DNA of 64,000 nt, taken from positions 7,197-71,196 of the forward strand of contig JBGOZF010000017.1 of the NCBI GenBank assembly GCA_041480065.1, given 5' to 3'. Numbering within the stretch: the stretch's first letter is position 1; every line of letters begins with the position of its first letter. Shown here piece after piece: positions 38,933-48,888 of the stretch. The notes beneath the pieces are model-generated. The model was not told the DNA's origin. It saw only the letters and a program-made list of their open reading frames with translations, and did not search any database. Both the position numbers and the translations under genes were made by a program. This DNA comes from Fen-999 sp041480065. Its GTDB lineage: Bacteria; Pseudomonadota; Gammaproteobacteria; Burkholderiales; Rhodocyclaceae.

Positions 38933-41515
38933 ATGGCCGCAGCCGCGCCGGCCGTCGACCCGCGTGGGCTGGTTGCCGACATCCGCGCGCAGCTTCAGGA
39001 GGGCCGGCAACGGCTCCGCGAGTCCTATGACCGGACCGATTCGGCGACTGCCTATCTGCGCGGCCGCGCGAGACTGGTCGATGCCGTCCTGCGCAACGTT
39101 TGGCGCCGGCTGGCAATGCCCACCGAGGTGGCGCTGGTGGCCGTTGGCGGATACGGTCGCGGCGAACTTTATCCCGCGTCCGACATAGACCTCCTGTTCC
39201 TTGTTCCGGAGGGCTGCGACGCAGCCCACCATCCGCGCCTGGAGCCCCTGATCGCTCTTCTCTGGGACATCGGCCTCGACATCGGCCACAGCGTCCGGAA
39301 TATCTCCGAGTGTGTCGAGGAAGCGGAACAGGACATCACCGTCCAGACGACCCTGATCGAAGCCCGGCGCCTGTGCGGCAGTCGGACGCTATTTGACGCC
39401 TTGTCCCGTCGGATCCGCGAACATCTCGATCCAGTGGCTTTCTTCAAGGCCAAGCAACTCGAGCAGGCCGAGCGCTACGGGCGCTTCAACGACACGCCTT
39501 ACAGCCTCGAGCCCAATTGCAAGGAGAACCCGGGCGGCCTCCGGGACTTGCAGGTGATTCTGTGGATCGCCCAGGCGGCCCGGTTGGGCAGCAACTGGCG
39601 CGATCTGGCGAACATGCTGCTGGTCACCGCCGACGAGGCCCGCCAACTGGTTCGCGCCGAGAACTTCCTGCGTCACCTGCGCATCCGCCTGCATCATGTC
39701 GCCGGCCGCCGCGAGGACCGGCTGCTGTTCGAGCACCAGGAGGCGCTGGCCAAGCGCTTCGGCATTGAGCCGACACCGGCCAAACGAGCATCCGAAGTAC
39801 TGATGCAGCGTTACTACCGGAACGCCAAACTGGTCACGCAGTTGAATACCCTGGTTCTCCTGAACCTCAACACACGCATCGCGCCCTGGACGCCGGGCAC
39901 GCCACTCCGCATAGACGGCCGTTTCCAGGTGGTGCGCGACCTGCTCGATGTCGTCGACGTGCGGCTGTTCGAGCGCGAACCGCGCGCCATCCTCGAGGTG
40001 TTCCTGCTCATGGCCCAGCGCTCGGAACTGCGGGGCCTGACGGCGAGAGCCTTGCGCGCCCTCTGGCAGGCGCGCCATCGTGCCGGCGCCGCGCTGCGCC
40101 ACGACCCCGGGAGCCGTTCGCTGTTCGTGCAGTTGTTCCAGCAGAAGCGAGGTCTGACCCACGAGATCAGGCGCATGAACCAGTACGACATCCTCGGCCA
40201 TTACCTGCCCGCGTTCGGACGCATCGTCGGCCAGATGCAGCACGACCTGTTTCATGTCTACACGGTCGACCAGCACATCCTCCAGGTCGTTCGCAATCTG
40301 CGCCGCTTTGCCATGCCGGAGTACGCCCACGAGTTCCCTTTCTGTACGCAACTGATGGCGGAAATCAGGAACCATTGGCTGCTCTATATCGCCGCGCTGT
40401 TCCACGACATTGCCAAGGGGCGCGGCGGCGATCACTCGAAGCTCGGCATGGTCGATGCGCGGCGTTTCTGCCGCGAACACGGCATCGTTGGCGACGACGT
40501 GGAAATGGTGGTGTTCCTGGTCGAACATCACCTGACCATGTCGCAGGTGGCGCAGAAGCAGGATCTGGCGGACCCGGAGGTCATCCAGGACTTCGCCGAC
40601 ATCGTCAGGACGGAGCAGCGCCTGATGGCGCTCTACCTGCTCACCGTCGCCGATATCCGCGGCACCAGCCCCAAGGTCTGGAACGCCTGGAAAGGTAAGC
40701 TGCTCGAGGATCTGTTTCGTTCGACGTCCCGCGTGTTGCGCGGCGACGCGCCCTTGCAAATGGCGGGCGTGTCGGAACGCCAGGAAGAGGCCCGCCGGCT
40801 GCTGCGCCTGCGCGGACTGCGTCCGGACGTCGAACAGCCGCTCTGGGAACACCTCGACACCAGCTACTTCCTGCGCCATGACGCTGACGAGATCGTCTGG
40901 CACACGCGCACCCTCTACTACCGTCCGGACAGCCCGGAACCCGTGGTCCGCGCTCGATTGAATCCTTTCGGCGACGGCATGCAGGTGATGGTCTATGTCG
41001 GCGACCAGCCCGAATTGTTCGCCCGCATCTGCGGCTTCTTCGCCCGTCTGGGCTACTCGATCGTCGAAGCCAAGGTGCACACCTCACGCCACGGCTACGC
41101 CCTCGACAGTTTCATTCTCCTCGACCCGGGCGAGCGCCTGGTATACCGCGATGTTCTCGGCCTCGTGGAGCATGATCTGACCGAGCACCTGAAGCTGCTG
41201 CCGCCACTTGAAGCGCCGCCGCCGGCGCGTCTGTCCCGGCAGGTTCGGCATTTTCCGATCACCCCGGAAGTCACCGTGCGCCCGGACGAGCGCGGCAACC
41301 AGCACATCATGTCGGTCACCGCCGCCGACCGGCCGGGCCTGCTCTACGCCATTGCACGCATTCTCAGCCAGCACGGCGTGAACATCCGTTCGGCGAAGAT
41401 CGCGACACTCGGCGAGCGCGTCGAGGACACCTTCCTCATCAGCGGCCAGGAGCTCGGCAAGATGGCGACGCTGGTGCACCTGGAGCAGGAACTGCTTCAA
41501 GCCTTGCAGATCTGA
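38933..41515 (+). CDS. glnD: PII uridylyltransferase/uridylyl-removing enzyme
   Basis: Glutamine sensor that uridylylates PII proteins under nitrogen limitation and removes UMP when glutamine is high. The 860 residues contain the nucleotidyltransferase domain with VGGYGRGELYPASDIDLLFL (metal Asp84 and Asp86), a helical region, the HD domain with FHDIAKGRGGDHSKLG near 500, and two C-terminal ACT domains (FARICGFFARLGYSIVEAKV and TAADRPGLLYAIARILSQHG). It is probably transcribed with map. Confidence 0.98.
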   Translation: MAAAAPAVDPRGLVADIRAQLQEGRQRLRESYDRTDSATAYLRGRARLVDAVLRNVWRRLAMPTEVALVAVGGYGRGELYPASDIDLLFLVPEGCDAAHHPRLEPLIALLWDIGLDIGHSVRNISECVEEAEQDITVQTTLIEARRLCGSRTLFDALSRRIREHLDPVAFFKAKQLEQAERYGRFNDTPYSLEPNCKENPGGLRDLQVILWIAQAARLGSNWRDLANMLLVTADEARQLVRAENFLRHLRIRLHHVAGRREDRLLFEHQEALAKRFGIEPTPAKRASEVLMQRYYRNAKLVTQLNTLVLLNLNTRIAPWTPGTPLRIDGRFQVVRDLLDVVDVRLFEREPRAILEVFLLMAQRSELRGLTARALRALWQARHRAGAALRHDPGSRSLFVQLFQQKRGLTHEIRRMNQYDILGHYLPAFGRIVGQMQHDLFHVYTVDQHILQVVRNLRRFAMPEYAHEFPFCTQLMAEIRNHWLLYIAALFHDIAKGRGGDHSKLGMVDARRFCREHGIVGDDVEMVVFLVEHHLTMSQVAQKQDLADPEVIQDFADIVRTEQRLMALYLLTVADIRGTSPKVWNAWKGKLLEDLFRSTSRVLRGDAPLQMAGVSERQEEARRLLRLRGLRPDVEQPLWEHLDTSYFLRHDADEIVWHTRTLYYRPDSPEPVVRARLNPFGDGMQVMVYVGDQPELFARICGFFARLGYSIVEAKVHTSRHGYALDSFILLDPGERLVYRDVLGLVEHDLTEHLKLLPPLEAPPPARLSRQVRHFPITPEVTVRPDERGNQHIMSVTAADRPGLLYAIARILSQHGVNIRSAKIATLGERVEDTFLISGQELGKMATLVHLEQELLQALQI

Positions 41516-41595
41516 AAGCGCCAGGGCCGAATGCTGCCGGCCCGGAGATGCCGTCTTCCTTGACGCGAATCAAGCAGCTCGTGCATTGCCCAGAC

Positions 41596-42123
41596 CTAAG
41601 CCTCTGACGCCTGTTCGCCGAACAGGACGTCGGTGAAACCGAAGCGACTCATGTCCTGCATGCGCATCGGGTACAGCACACCGTCGAGATGATCACACTC
41701 ATGCTGCACGACGCGGGCATGGAAGCCTTCGACGCTGCGATCGATCGGCGCACCGTTCTCGTCGAATCCGGTGTAACGCAGTTGCTTGAATCTCCGCACC
41801 CAGCCCCGCAGCCCCGGCACCGACAGACAGCCTTCCCAGCCCTCCTCGATCTCGCCCGAGAGCGGCGTCAGGCTTGGATTGATCAGGACGGTGAAAGGGA
41901 TGGGCCCAACTTCGGGATAGCGGGCATTGGACTCGAAGCCGAACATCACCACGCGCAGGTCGACGCCGATCTGCGGCGCCGCCAGGCCGGCGCCATCGTT
42001 GGCGATCATGGTTTCCTTCATGTCGGCGATCAACTCGCGCAGTTCGTCGGTGTCGAATGCCGACACTGGTTGCGCCACCCGCAGCAGGCGCGGGTCGCCC
42101 ATCCGCAGTATCTCCCGAATCAT
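41596..42123 (-). CDS. def: Peptide deformylase
   Basis: Removes the N-formyl group from nascent polypeptides. The 175 residues hold all three class motifs: GAGLAAPQIG, EGCLSVPG (metal Cys) and QHECDHLDG (metal His and catalytic Glu). Its ATG overlaps the stop of the upstream phosphorylase gene by 4 bases. The methionine aminopeptidase for the next step is encoded 3 kb away at 38124. Confidence 0.96.
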   Translation of the reverse strand: MIREILRMGDPRLLRVAQPVSAFDTDELRELIADMKETMIANDGAGLAAPQIGVDLRVVMFGFESNARYPEVGPIPFTVLINPSLTPLSGEIEEGWEGCLSVPGLRGWVRRFKQLRYTGFDENGAPIDRSVEGFHARVVQHECDHLDGVLYPMRMQDMSRFGFTDVLFGEQASEA

Positions 42124-42866
42124 TTTGCGTCGGCGCAGAGGTTCTCGATGATCCGGCGCACGCGCCCCAGGGATTCCTGCAGTACGTCTTCGATGCTCTC
42201 GAAGCTGATCGCGTGGGCGCTGTCGCCGCGGCCGGCCGCCCAGTTGGCGACGAGGCAGACGCTGGCGTAGGGAATTCCCAGCTCCCGTGCCAAGGGCGCT
42301 TCGGGCATCGCCGTCATGCCGACGACATCGGCGCCGTCGCGTTCCAGCCGATTGACCTCGGCCGCCGTCTCCAGCCGCGGGCCCTGCGTGGCAGCATAGA
42401 CGGCGCCGTCGATCACGGGCTCGCCTGCCCTCTCGGCAGCCGCCAGCAATTGCCGGCGCAGACCCGGATCATAGGGCTCGGTGAAATCGATATGAACCAC
42501 CTGCCGGTCGCCGCTTTCGTGGAAGGTCATGTCGCGACCCCAGGTGTAATCGATGATCTGGTGCGGCACGATAACCATGCCGGGCTCAAGGTCGGCACGG
42601 ATGCCGCCGACCGATGCGACGGAAACGATGCCTTCGGCGCCGGCTCCCTGCGACAACGCCCAGATGTTGGCCCGGTAATTGACGCGATGGGGCGGAATCG
42701 TGTGCCCATAACCGTGGCGGGCGATAAACACGATTTCCTGGCAGCCGATGCGGCCAAAAGTCAGGGCGCCGGAGGGCTCGCCGAAGGGTGTGCGCACGAC
42801 TTCGCGACGGGTGACATCGAGATTGGAGAGTTTCGTCAGGCCGCTGCCGCCGATTACTGCAAGCAT
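42120..42866 (-). CDS. S-methyl-5'-thioinosine/thioadenosine phosphorylase
   Basis: Phosphorolysis of methylthio-nucleosides in polyamine-linked methionine salvage. From the ATG at 42866, preceded by AAGGAA, the protein has 248 residues. MTAP/PNP-family motifs are visible: AVIGGSGL for phosphate binding, ARHGYGHTIPPHRVNYRANI, SVASVGGIRADLEPGMVIVP and DVVGMTAMPEAPLARELGIP. The MTA+5'-methylthioinosine preference of Pseudomonas-type MTIP is likely but cannot be settled by eye. Coupled to def. Confidence 0.9.
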   Translation of the reverse strand: MLAVIGGSGLTKLSNLDVTRREVVRTPFGEPSGALTFGRIGCQEIVFIARHGYGHTIPPHRVNYRANIWALSQGAGAEGIVSVASVGGIRADLEPGMVIVPHQIIDYTWGRDMTFHESGDRQVVHIDFTEPYDPGLRRQLLAAAERAGEPVIDGAVYAATQGPRLETAAEVNRLERDGADVVGMTAMPEAPLARELGIPYASVCLVANWAAGRGDSAHAISFESIEDVLQESLGRVRRIIENLCADAK

Positions 42867-42921
42867 GTGAAATTCCTTGAAAAATTTGAATAATTCTATC
42901 ATGCGACCCTCGCCGTCATGC

Positions 42922-42927
42922 TAGAAT
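42922..42927 (+). promoter_or_regulatory. Possible -10 element for typA
   Basis: TAGAAT in the 157-base interval between the divergent phosphorylase and typA genes, about 97 bases before the typA start. No good -35 is seen. Confidence 0.25.
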
Positions 42928-43023
42928 TCGCGCCCTTCCAGCTTCGGTCAAGCGCTTCCTGGGCCCGCCACACGGGCATTGGCTTGCACCGGATTCCCGC
43001 TCCGTTTTCCATCGGTAATCTCC

Positions 43024-44824
<1,801 letters not shown>

Positions 44825-44841
<17 letters not shown>

Positions 44842-44953
44842 CAATCTGCGCGGTTGGCTGCTGCGCATCGCCATCGCCGCCGCCATTCTCACGACGATCG
44901 GCTATTTCTCGCCGCAGAATGCGATTCCGCTGATGTGCAAGATCTACGGCTAG
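44825..44953 (+). CDS. Possible small membrane protein after typA
   Basis: A 42-codon frame from GTG 44825, overlapping the end of typA by 17 bases: MRKLPDNLRGWLLRIAIAAA, continuing through one hydrophobic helix to ...MCKIYG. The positive-inside pattern and the hydrophobic helix resemble a real single-pass small protein, and the overlap suggests coupling. There is no good ribosome site and no family recognition, so this is tentative. Confidence 0.35.
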
Positions 44954-46881
44954 GGCACGATAAAGTCGTCCTGCCAAGGCGCCGTGGCGTCCTCGACGGC
45001 GGAATCTGCGGTCAGCGCTTCGCCCCCCCGCAGACGGGCCGCGTCCGCAGCGGAAAGCCCTGCCAGCACTCCCTTCGCATGCCAATAGCCGCGGTCGACG
45101 ATGGCGTCGAACTTGCTCCAATCGAGCATGCCGATCCCCTTCATCGGCGGCGTGAAGCAGAGGTCCGCGCGCTGCCGCGCCTCGCGCTGGCGTGACTGGC
45201 TCACCAGCATCGTCGTGTTGACCAGGGTCGAGGTCAGGCCGGGTACGCGATAGCGGCGCTTGCCGCCTGGGCGCAATCGATCGCGCAACAACTGCCAGGT
45301 ACTCGGTATTTCGTCGATGTTCAGCACCGGGAATCCGCTTTGCAACAGATCGCTGCCGATCAAGTAGCCGCAGCCCTGCTGCCGCATCACGTCGGTCGGG
45401 AAGTTGTTGAACGTGCCGCCGTCGCCCATCAGTTCCCCGCGGTGTGGCACCGGGGGCAGCACGCCGGGTATCGACACGCTGGTGCGCAGCCACTTGGCCA
45501 GGTCGCCGCGGGTGACCACAACCTCGGCTGCGCGCGTGTAGCTGGAGACGACGCAGAAGAAATTCTTCCAGGTGTCCTCGACGTTGATGAAACAGCCCGT
45601 CGCGGCGACAACGGCATCGTCGATGACCGTCTTCAGACGGCCGCCGCCGATGAGCGAGATCACCGGAATCCAATTGATGTCGCGGGTCGGCCCGCTGGCG
45701 AAGGCACGACGCGCCTGGTCGATCACGGACTGTGCCGGCAGATCGAACGCGCAATAGGCACCCATGACGGCGCCGATGCTGGCGCCGCCGATGGTATCGA
45801 CCTGGGCACCGAATTCCTCCAGCGCCTTCAGCACCCCCAGGTGCGCAAAGCCGCGGGCGCCACCGCCTGAGAGTACGAGGCCGATCGCGGTACCGCTCAG
45901 GATGCGCGCCAACCGGGCGATGTCGCGGTCCAGCGAGGGCCGGACATGCACGTGCGCCGCCACGCTGCGGCAAGCAAGCCAGTTGCTGGTCGCACTCGGC
46001 ATGCGCGCGTCTTCGGCGTGCAGCAGAACCAGCGTGCGCCGGACAGCCGCGCCGGCATCGGCATCGTCGAGGCAGGACTCGACGGGATGAGGCGCCGGCG
46101 CATGGTCCGCGCGAGCGAGCAGGACGACCTCGTCGGAACCCCGGATGCATCGCCGCGTCCACTCGCAGGGTCGGGGCGCGGCAATGAAGATCAGGAACTC
46201 ATGGCTGGATTCGACCTCGTCCAGCCATTCCGCAAATTGGTGGTATTGCTCCGCCGTCAGATCGCCATCGGCGATGTCGTTGCCGTTGCCATCACGCAGG
46301 GTGTCGCGGCCGATCACCAGGACGCGATTGCCGAAAGAGAGCTTGCGCGCCAGGGCATAGGCGAGACCGGAAACGTCGATACCGTCCGTGACAGGCAGCA
46401 GACAAAGATTGATCGGGCGCGTGACCCGGCCGTCGGGTTTGATCCGCCGCCGCAAACGATCCGCCAGCAGGCGCGTGAGACTCATGGAGAGCTGTGGATC
46501 GCGTTGCGCGATTTCTTCGTAGGCGCCGCGCGAGAGGCTGGCCAGCACGCTGTCGCGTATGCCGACGACCGTGGTGCCGCGCGCTTCGCCGGTCAGGAAT
46601 TCCATCTCGCCGATGGTCTGGCCGCGCGTTACCTCGCCTTCCGCCGCCGGTTCTCCACCGCCGGCGCCCGGGATGGCGCGCAGGCGGCCGCTGACGACGA
46701 GGAACAGGTCATCTGCCCCGTCACCGGCACGAAACAGCATCTCCCCGCCGGTAATGTGCCGCCAGTGCAGCCAGGGCAGCAACGTCGCGGCCAGCCTTTC
46801 GCCTTCGTCGCCCAGCAAGCGCCTGAGGATTTCGGTCAGCAGCTCGAGCTGAAGGTCCTGCCCGGTGTTGGATGACATCAT
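44950..46881 (-). CDS. Patatin-like phospholipase with cyclic-nucleotide-binding domain
   Basis: A 643-residue protein in the style of neuropathy target esterase/RssA. The N-terminal cNMP-binding domain is at about 30-140 (GGEMLFRAGDGADDLFLVVS, then GQTIGEMEFLTGEARGTTVV). A middle domain precedes the patatin domain, about 330-500, with oxyanion motif SGGGARGFAHLGVL, nucleophile Ser in GGASIGAVMG and catalytic Asp in GDGGTFNN. It probably hydrolyses phospholipid or lysophospholipid at the inner membrane, modulated by a nucleotide. The start is ATG 46881 or 46878; longer versions would run into the divergent lipoprotein gene. Confidence 0.9.
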   Translation of the reverse strand: MMSSNTGQDLQLELLTEILRRLLGDEGERLAATLLPWLHWRHITGGEMLFRAGDGADDLFLVVSGRLRAIPGAGGGEPAAEGEVTRGQTIGEMEFLTGEARGTTVVGIRDSVLASLSRGAYEEIAQRDPQLSMSLTRLLADRLRRRIKPDGRVTRPINLCLLPVTDGIDVSGLAYALARKLSFGNRVLVIGRDTLRDGNGNDIADGDLTAEQYHQFAEWLDEVESSHEFLIFIAAPRPCEWTRRCIRGSDEVVLLARADHAPAPHPVESCLDDADAGAAVRRTLVLLHAEDARMPSATSNWLACRSVAAHVHVRPSLDRDIARLARILSGTAIGLVLSGGGARGFAHLGVLKALEEFGAQVDTIGGASIGAVMGAYCAFDLPAQSVIDQARRAFASGPTRDINWIPVISLIGGGRLKTVIDDAVVAATGCFINVEDTWKNFFCVVSSYTRAAEVVVTRGDLAKWLRTSVSIPGVLPPVPHRGELMGDGGTFNNFPTDVMRQQGCGYLIGSDLLQSGFPVLNIDEIPSTWQLLRDRLRPGGKRRYRVPGLTSTLVNTTMLVSQSRQREARQRADLCFTPPMKGIGMLDWSKFDAIVDRGYWHAKGVLAGLSAADAARLRGGEALTADSAVEDATAPWQDDFIVP

Positions 46882-46972
46882 GAGGCCACGTTCCACGCTA
46901 TGCTTCACCGCTCCCGTGGCATTATGCCGATTGTGAAAGACTTGTGGTTGAATTGCGCCAAAGGAGAGAACC

Positions 46973-47467
46973 ATGAACCCGAGCAAGTGGTTGACCGTGG
47001 CCGCAACCACCATCGCCGCGGCCGCGCTGCCGGCCTGCGATGGCCTCAATCTCCAGGAGCTCAAGCCCGGTGTATCGACGGCGGCCGAAGTTCGCGCGCG
47101 CATGGGAGCACCCGCCGCGGAATACCCCAACAATGACGGAAGCATTACCTACGAATACAACCGGCAGCCCCAGGGCACGGACTGCTACATGATCACCATC
47201 GGGCGCGACCAGATCATGCAGCGCATGGAACAGGTTCTCACCGAGGCGAACTTCGCGCACGTGCGGCCCGGCATGACCCGCAAGGAAGTCCGCCGCCTGC
47301 TGGGCAGTGCCGGCCAGGTGACGCCGTTTCCGGGCACCAACGAAGAGGTCTGGGACTGGCGCGTCGCCGGCACGATCCCTACCGAAGAAGCCCACTTCCA
47401 CGTTCACTTCGATATGAACACCGGCCTGGCGACGAAGACGACGCGCCGCGTGGAGGCGAGAGGCTAG
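46973..47467 (+). CDS. BamE/SmpA-OmlA-like lipoprotein with two repeated domains
   Basis: A 164-residue envelope protein with an N-terminal hydrophobic signal and a lipobox-like AALPAC (Cys22; Pro at -2 is unusual). It has two SmpA/OmlA-type units: LKPGVSTAAEVRARMGAP at about 31-48 and VRPGMTRKEVRRLLGSAGQV at about 97-116, each followed by a beta segment. Classical BamE has only one such domain in about 110 residues, so this is a doubled relative, not clearly the BAM subunit. The ribosome site AAGGAGAG is excellent. It diverges from the patatin gene and converges on hpt. Confidence 0.85.
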   Translation: MNPSKWLTVAATTIAAAALPACDGLNLQELKPGVSTAAEVRARMGAPAAEYPNNDGSITYEYNRQPQGTDCYMITIGRDQIMQRMEQVLTEANFAHVRPGMTRKEVRRLLGSAGQVTPFPGTNEEVWDWRVAGTIPTEEAHFHVHFDMNTGLATKTTRRVEARG

Positions 47468-47473
47468 CTCTAG

Positions 47474-48019
47474 CTACAGTCCCTTCACGGCATAAATGGC
47501 CGGCAGGTTGCGCCAGGCGCCTTTGACATCCATGCCGTAGCCGAACACGTAGCGATTGGGCAATTGCAGTCCGACGAAATCGGGGCGGATGGGTTTCTCC
47601 CGCCCCAACTGCTTGTCGGCGAGAACCGCCACCAGGCACTCGGCCGCGCCCTGATCGAGCAGGCGGGACTTGACGGCGGCCAGTGTGATGCCCTCATCGA
47701 GAATGTCGTCGAGCACCAGAACTACCCGGCCCTTCACCGGCAGGCGCGGTTCGGCGATCCAGGCCAAAGCCCCACCGCTGGTGGCATCGCCATACCGAGT
47801 CACGTGCAGGTAGTCGCAATCCAGCGGAAAGACCAGCTTGGGCAGCAACTGGCCTGCGAAGACGACGGCGCCGCCCATGACGGTCAGTACCACCGGTTGC
47901 ACGTCGGCCAGACGGGCGCTTATCTCGGCCGCCAGCCTTTCCACCGTTCGGGCAACAACCTCCGCCGGGCAAATGAGGTCCGCCTCGGCGAGCAGCGTTC
48001 TGGCCTCGGCGGGTGTCAT
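47474..48019 (-). CDS. hpt: Hypoxanthine-guanine phosphoribosyltransferase
   Basis: Purine salvage: hypoxanthine or guanine plus PRPP gives IMP or GMP. The 181-residue type I PRTase has the PRPP loop VVLVLDDILDEGITLAA and the conserved FVGLQLPNRYVFGYGMD near the C-terminus that contacts the base. The catalytic flap is RYGDATSGG. Its start overlaps the galU stop by 4 bases. The base preference (Hyp versus Gua) cannot be read from sequence. Confidence 0.93.
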   Translation of the reverse strand: MTPAEARTLLAEADLICPAEVVARTVERLAAEISARLADVQPVVLTVMGGAVVFAGQLLPKLVFPLDCDYLHVTRYGDATSGGALAWIAEPRLPVKGRVVLVLDDILDEGITLAAVKSRLLDQGAAECLVAVLADKQLGREKPIRPDFVGLQLPNRYVFGYGMDVKGAWRNLPAIYAVKGL

Positions 48020-48888
48020 GGCCGCATCCGGGCTTTCAGGTAATCGGCAAAGGCGTCGCCGATCTCTGCGTGCCGCATGCCCAATTCAACGGTCGCCTGG
48101 AGATAGCCAAGCTTGGAACCGCAGTCGTAGCGAACACCGTCGTACCGATAGGCCAGCACCTGCTGCTCGGTCATCAGCGAGGCGATGCCGTCGGTCAACT
48201 GGATCTCGCCACCCGAGCCGGGGCGGACGTTTTCGAGGTGATGAAAGATGCGCGGCGTCAGCACGTAGCGGCCAACCACCGCCAGCGTCGACGGAGCATC
48301 TTCGGGCCTGGGCTTTTCGACAATGGCCGATACCTGTTCGACGCGTTCTGCCAGCGGCCGCGCGGCGACGATGCCGTAGCTCTTGGTGTCGGCGCGCGGC
48401 ACATCCTGCACACCCAGCACGGAGCAATGGTAGTACTCGTAGACATCCACCATCTGTTTCATCACCGGCGGATCGCCATCGAGAAGGTCGTCGGCAAGCA
48501 GTACGGCGAACGGCTCGTCGCCGACCACCGGCTTGGCGCAGAGCACGGCGTGACCCAGCCCCAGCGCCTCTGCCTGGCGGATGTAGATGCAGTTGATGTT
48601 CTTGGGCAGGATGTTGCGCACGAACTCCAGCGTCTGCGTCTTGCCGCGCACTTCCAGCTCCGTCTCGAGTTCGTAGGCCTTGTCGAAGTGATCCTCGATG
48701 GCGCGCTTGGAGCGGCCGGTGACGAAGATCATGTCGGTAATGCCGGCCGCCACGGCTTCTTCGACCGCGTACTGGATCAGCGGCTTGTCGACGATGGGCA
48801 TCATTTCCTTGGGACTGGCCTTGGTTGCGGGCAGGAAGCGGGTTCCCAGGCCCGCTACGGGGAATACAGCTTTGGTTACTTTCTTCAT
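48016..48888 (-). CDS. galU: UTP-glucose-1-phosphate uridylyltransferase
   Basis: Makes UDP-glucose for envelope polysaccharides and trehalose. The 290 residues begin with the nucleotidyltransferase motif AVFPVAGLGTRFLPATKA, followed by KEMMPIVDKPLIQYAVEEA and FAVLLADDLLDGD (metal Asp). The ATG overlaps the ligA stop, making ligA-galU-hpt a tightly coupled run. Confidence 0.98.
   Translation of the reverse strand: MKKVTKAVFPVAGLGTRFLPATKASPKEMMPIVDKPLIQYAVEEAVAAGITDMIFVTGRSKRAIEDHFDKAYELETELEVRGKTQTLEFVRNILPKNINCIYIRQAEALGLGHAVLCAKPVVGDEPFAVLLADDLLDGDPPVMKQMVDVYEYYHCSVLGVQDVPRADTKSYGIVAARPLAERVEQVSAIVEKPRPEDAPSTLAVVGRYVLTPRIFHHLENVRPGSGGEIQLTDGIASLMTEQQVLAYRYDGVRYDCGSKLGYLQATVELGMRHAEIGDAFADYLKARMRP

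Noticed and set aside
42903..43023. Riboswitch or leader RNA before typA
   Set aside because: No conserved aptamer pattern could be recognised; only a weak -10 element is supported.
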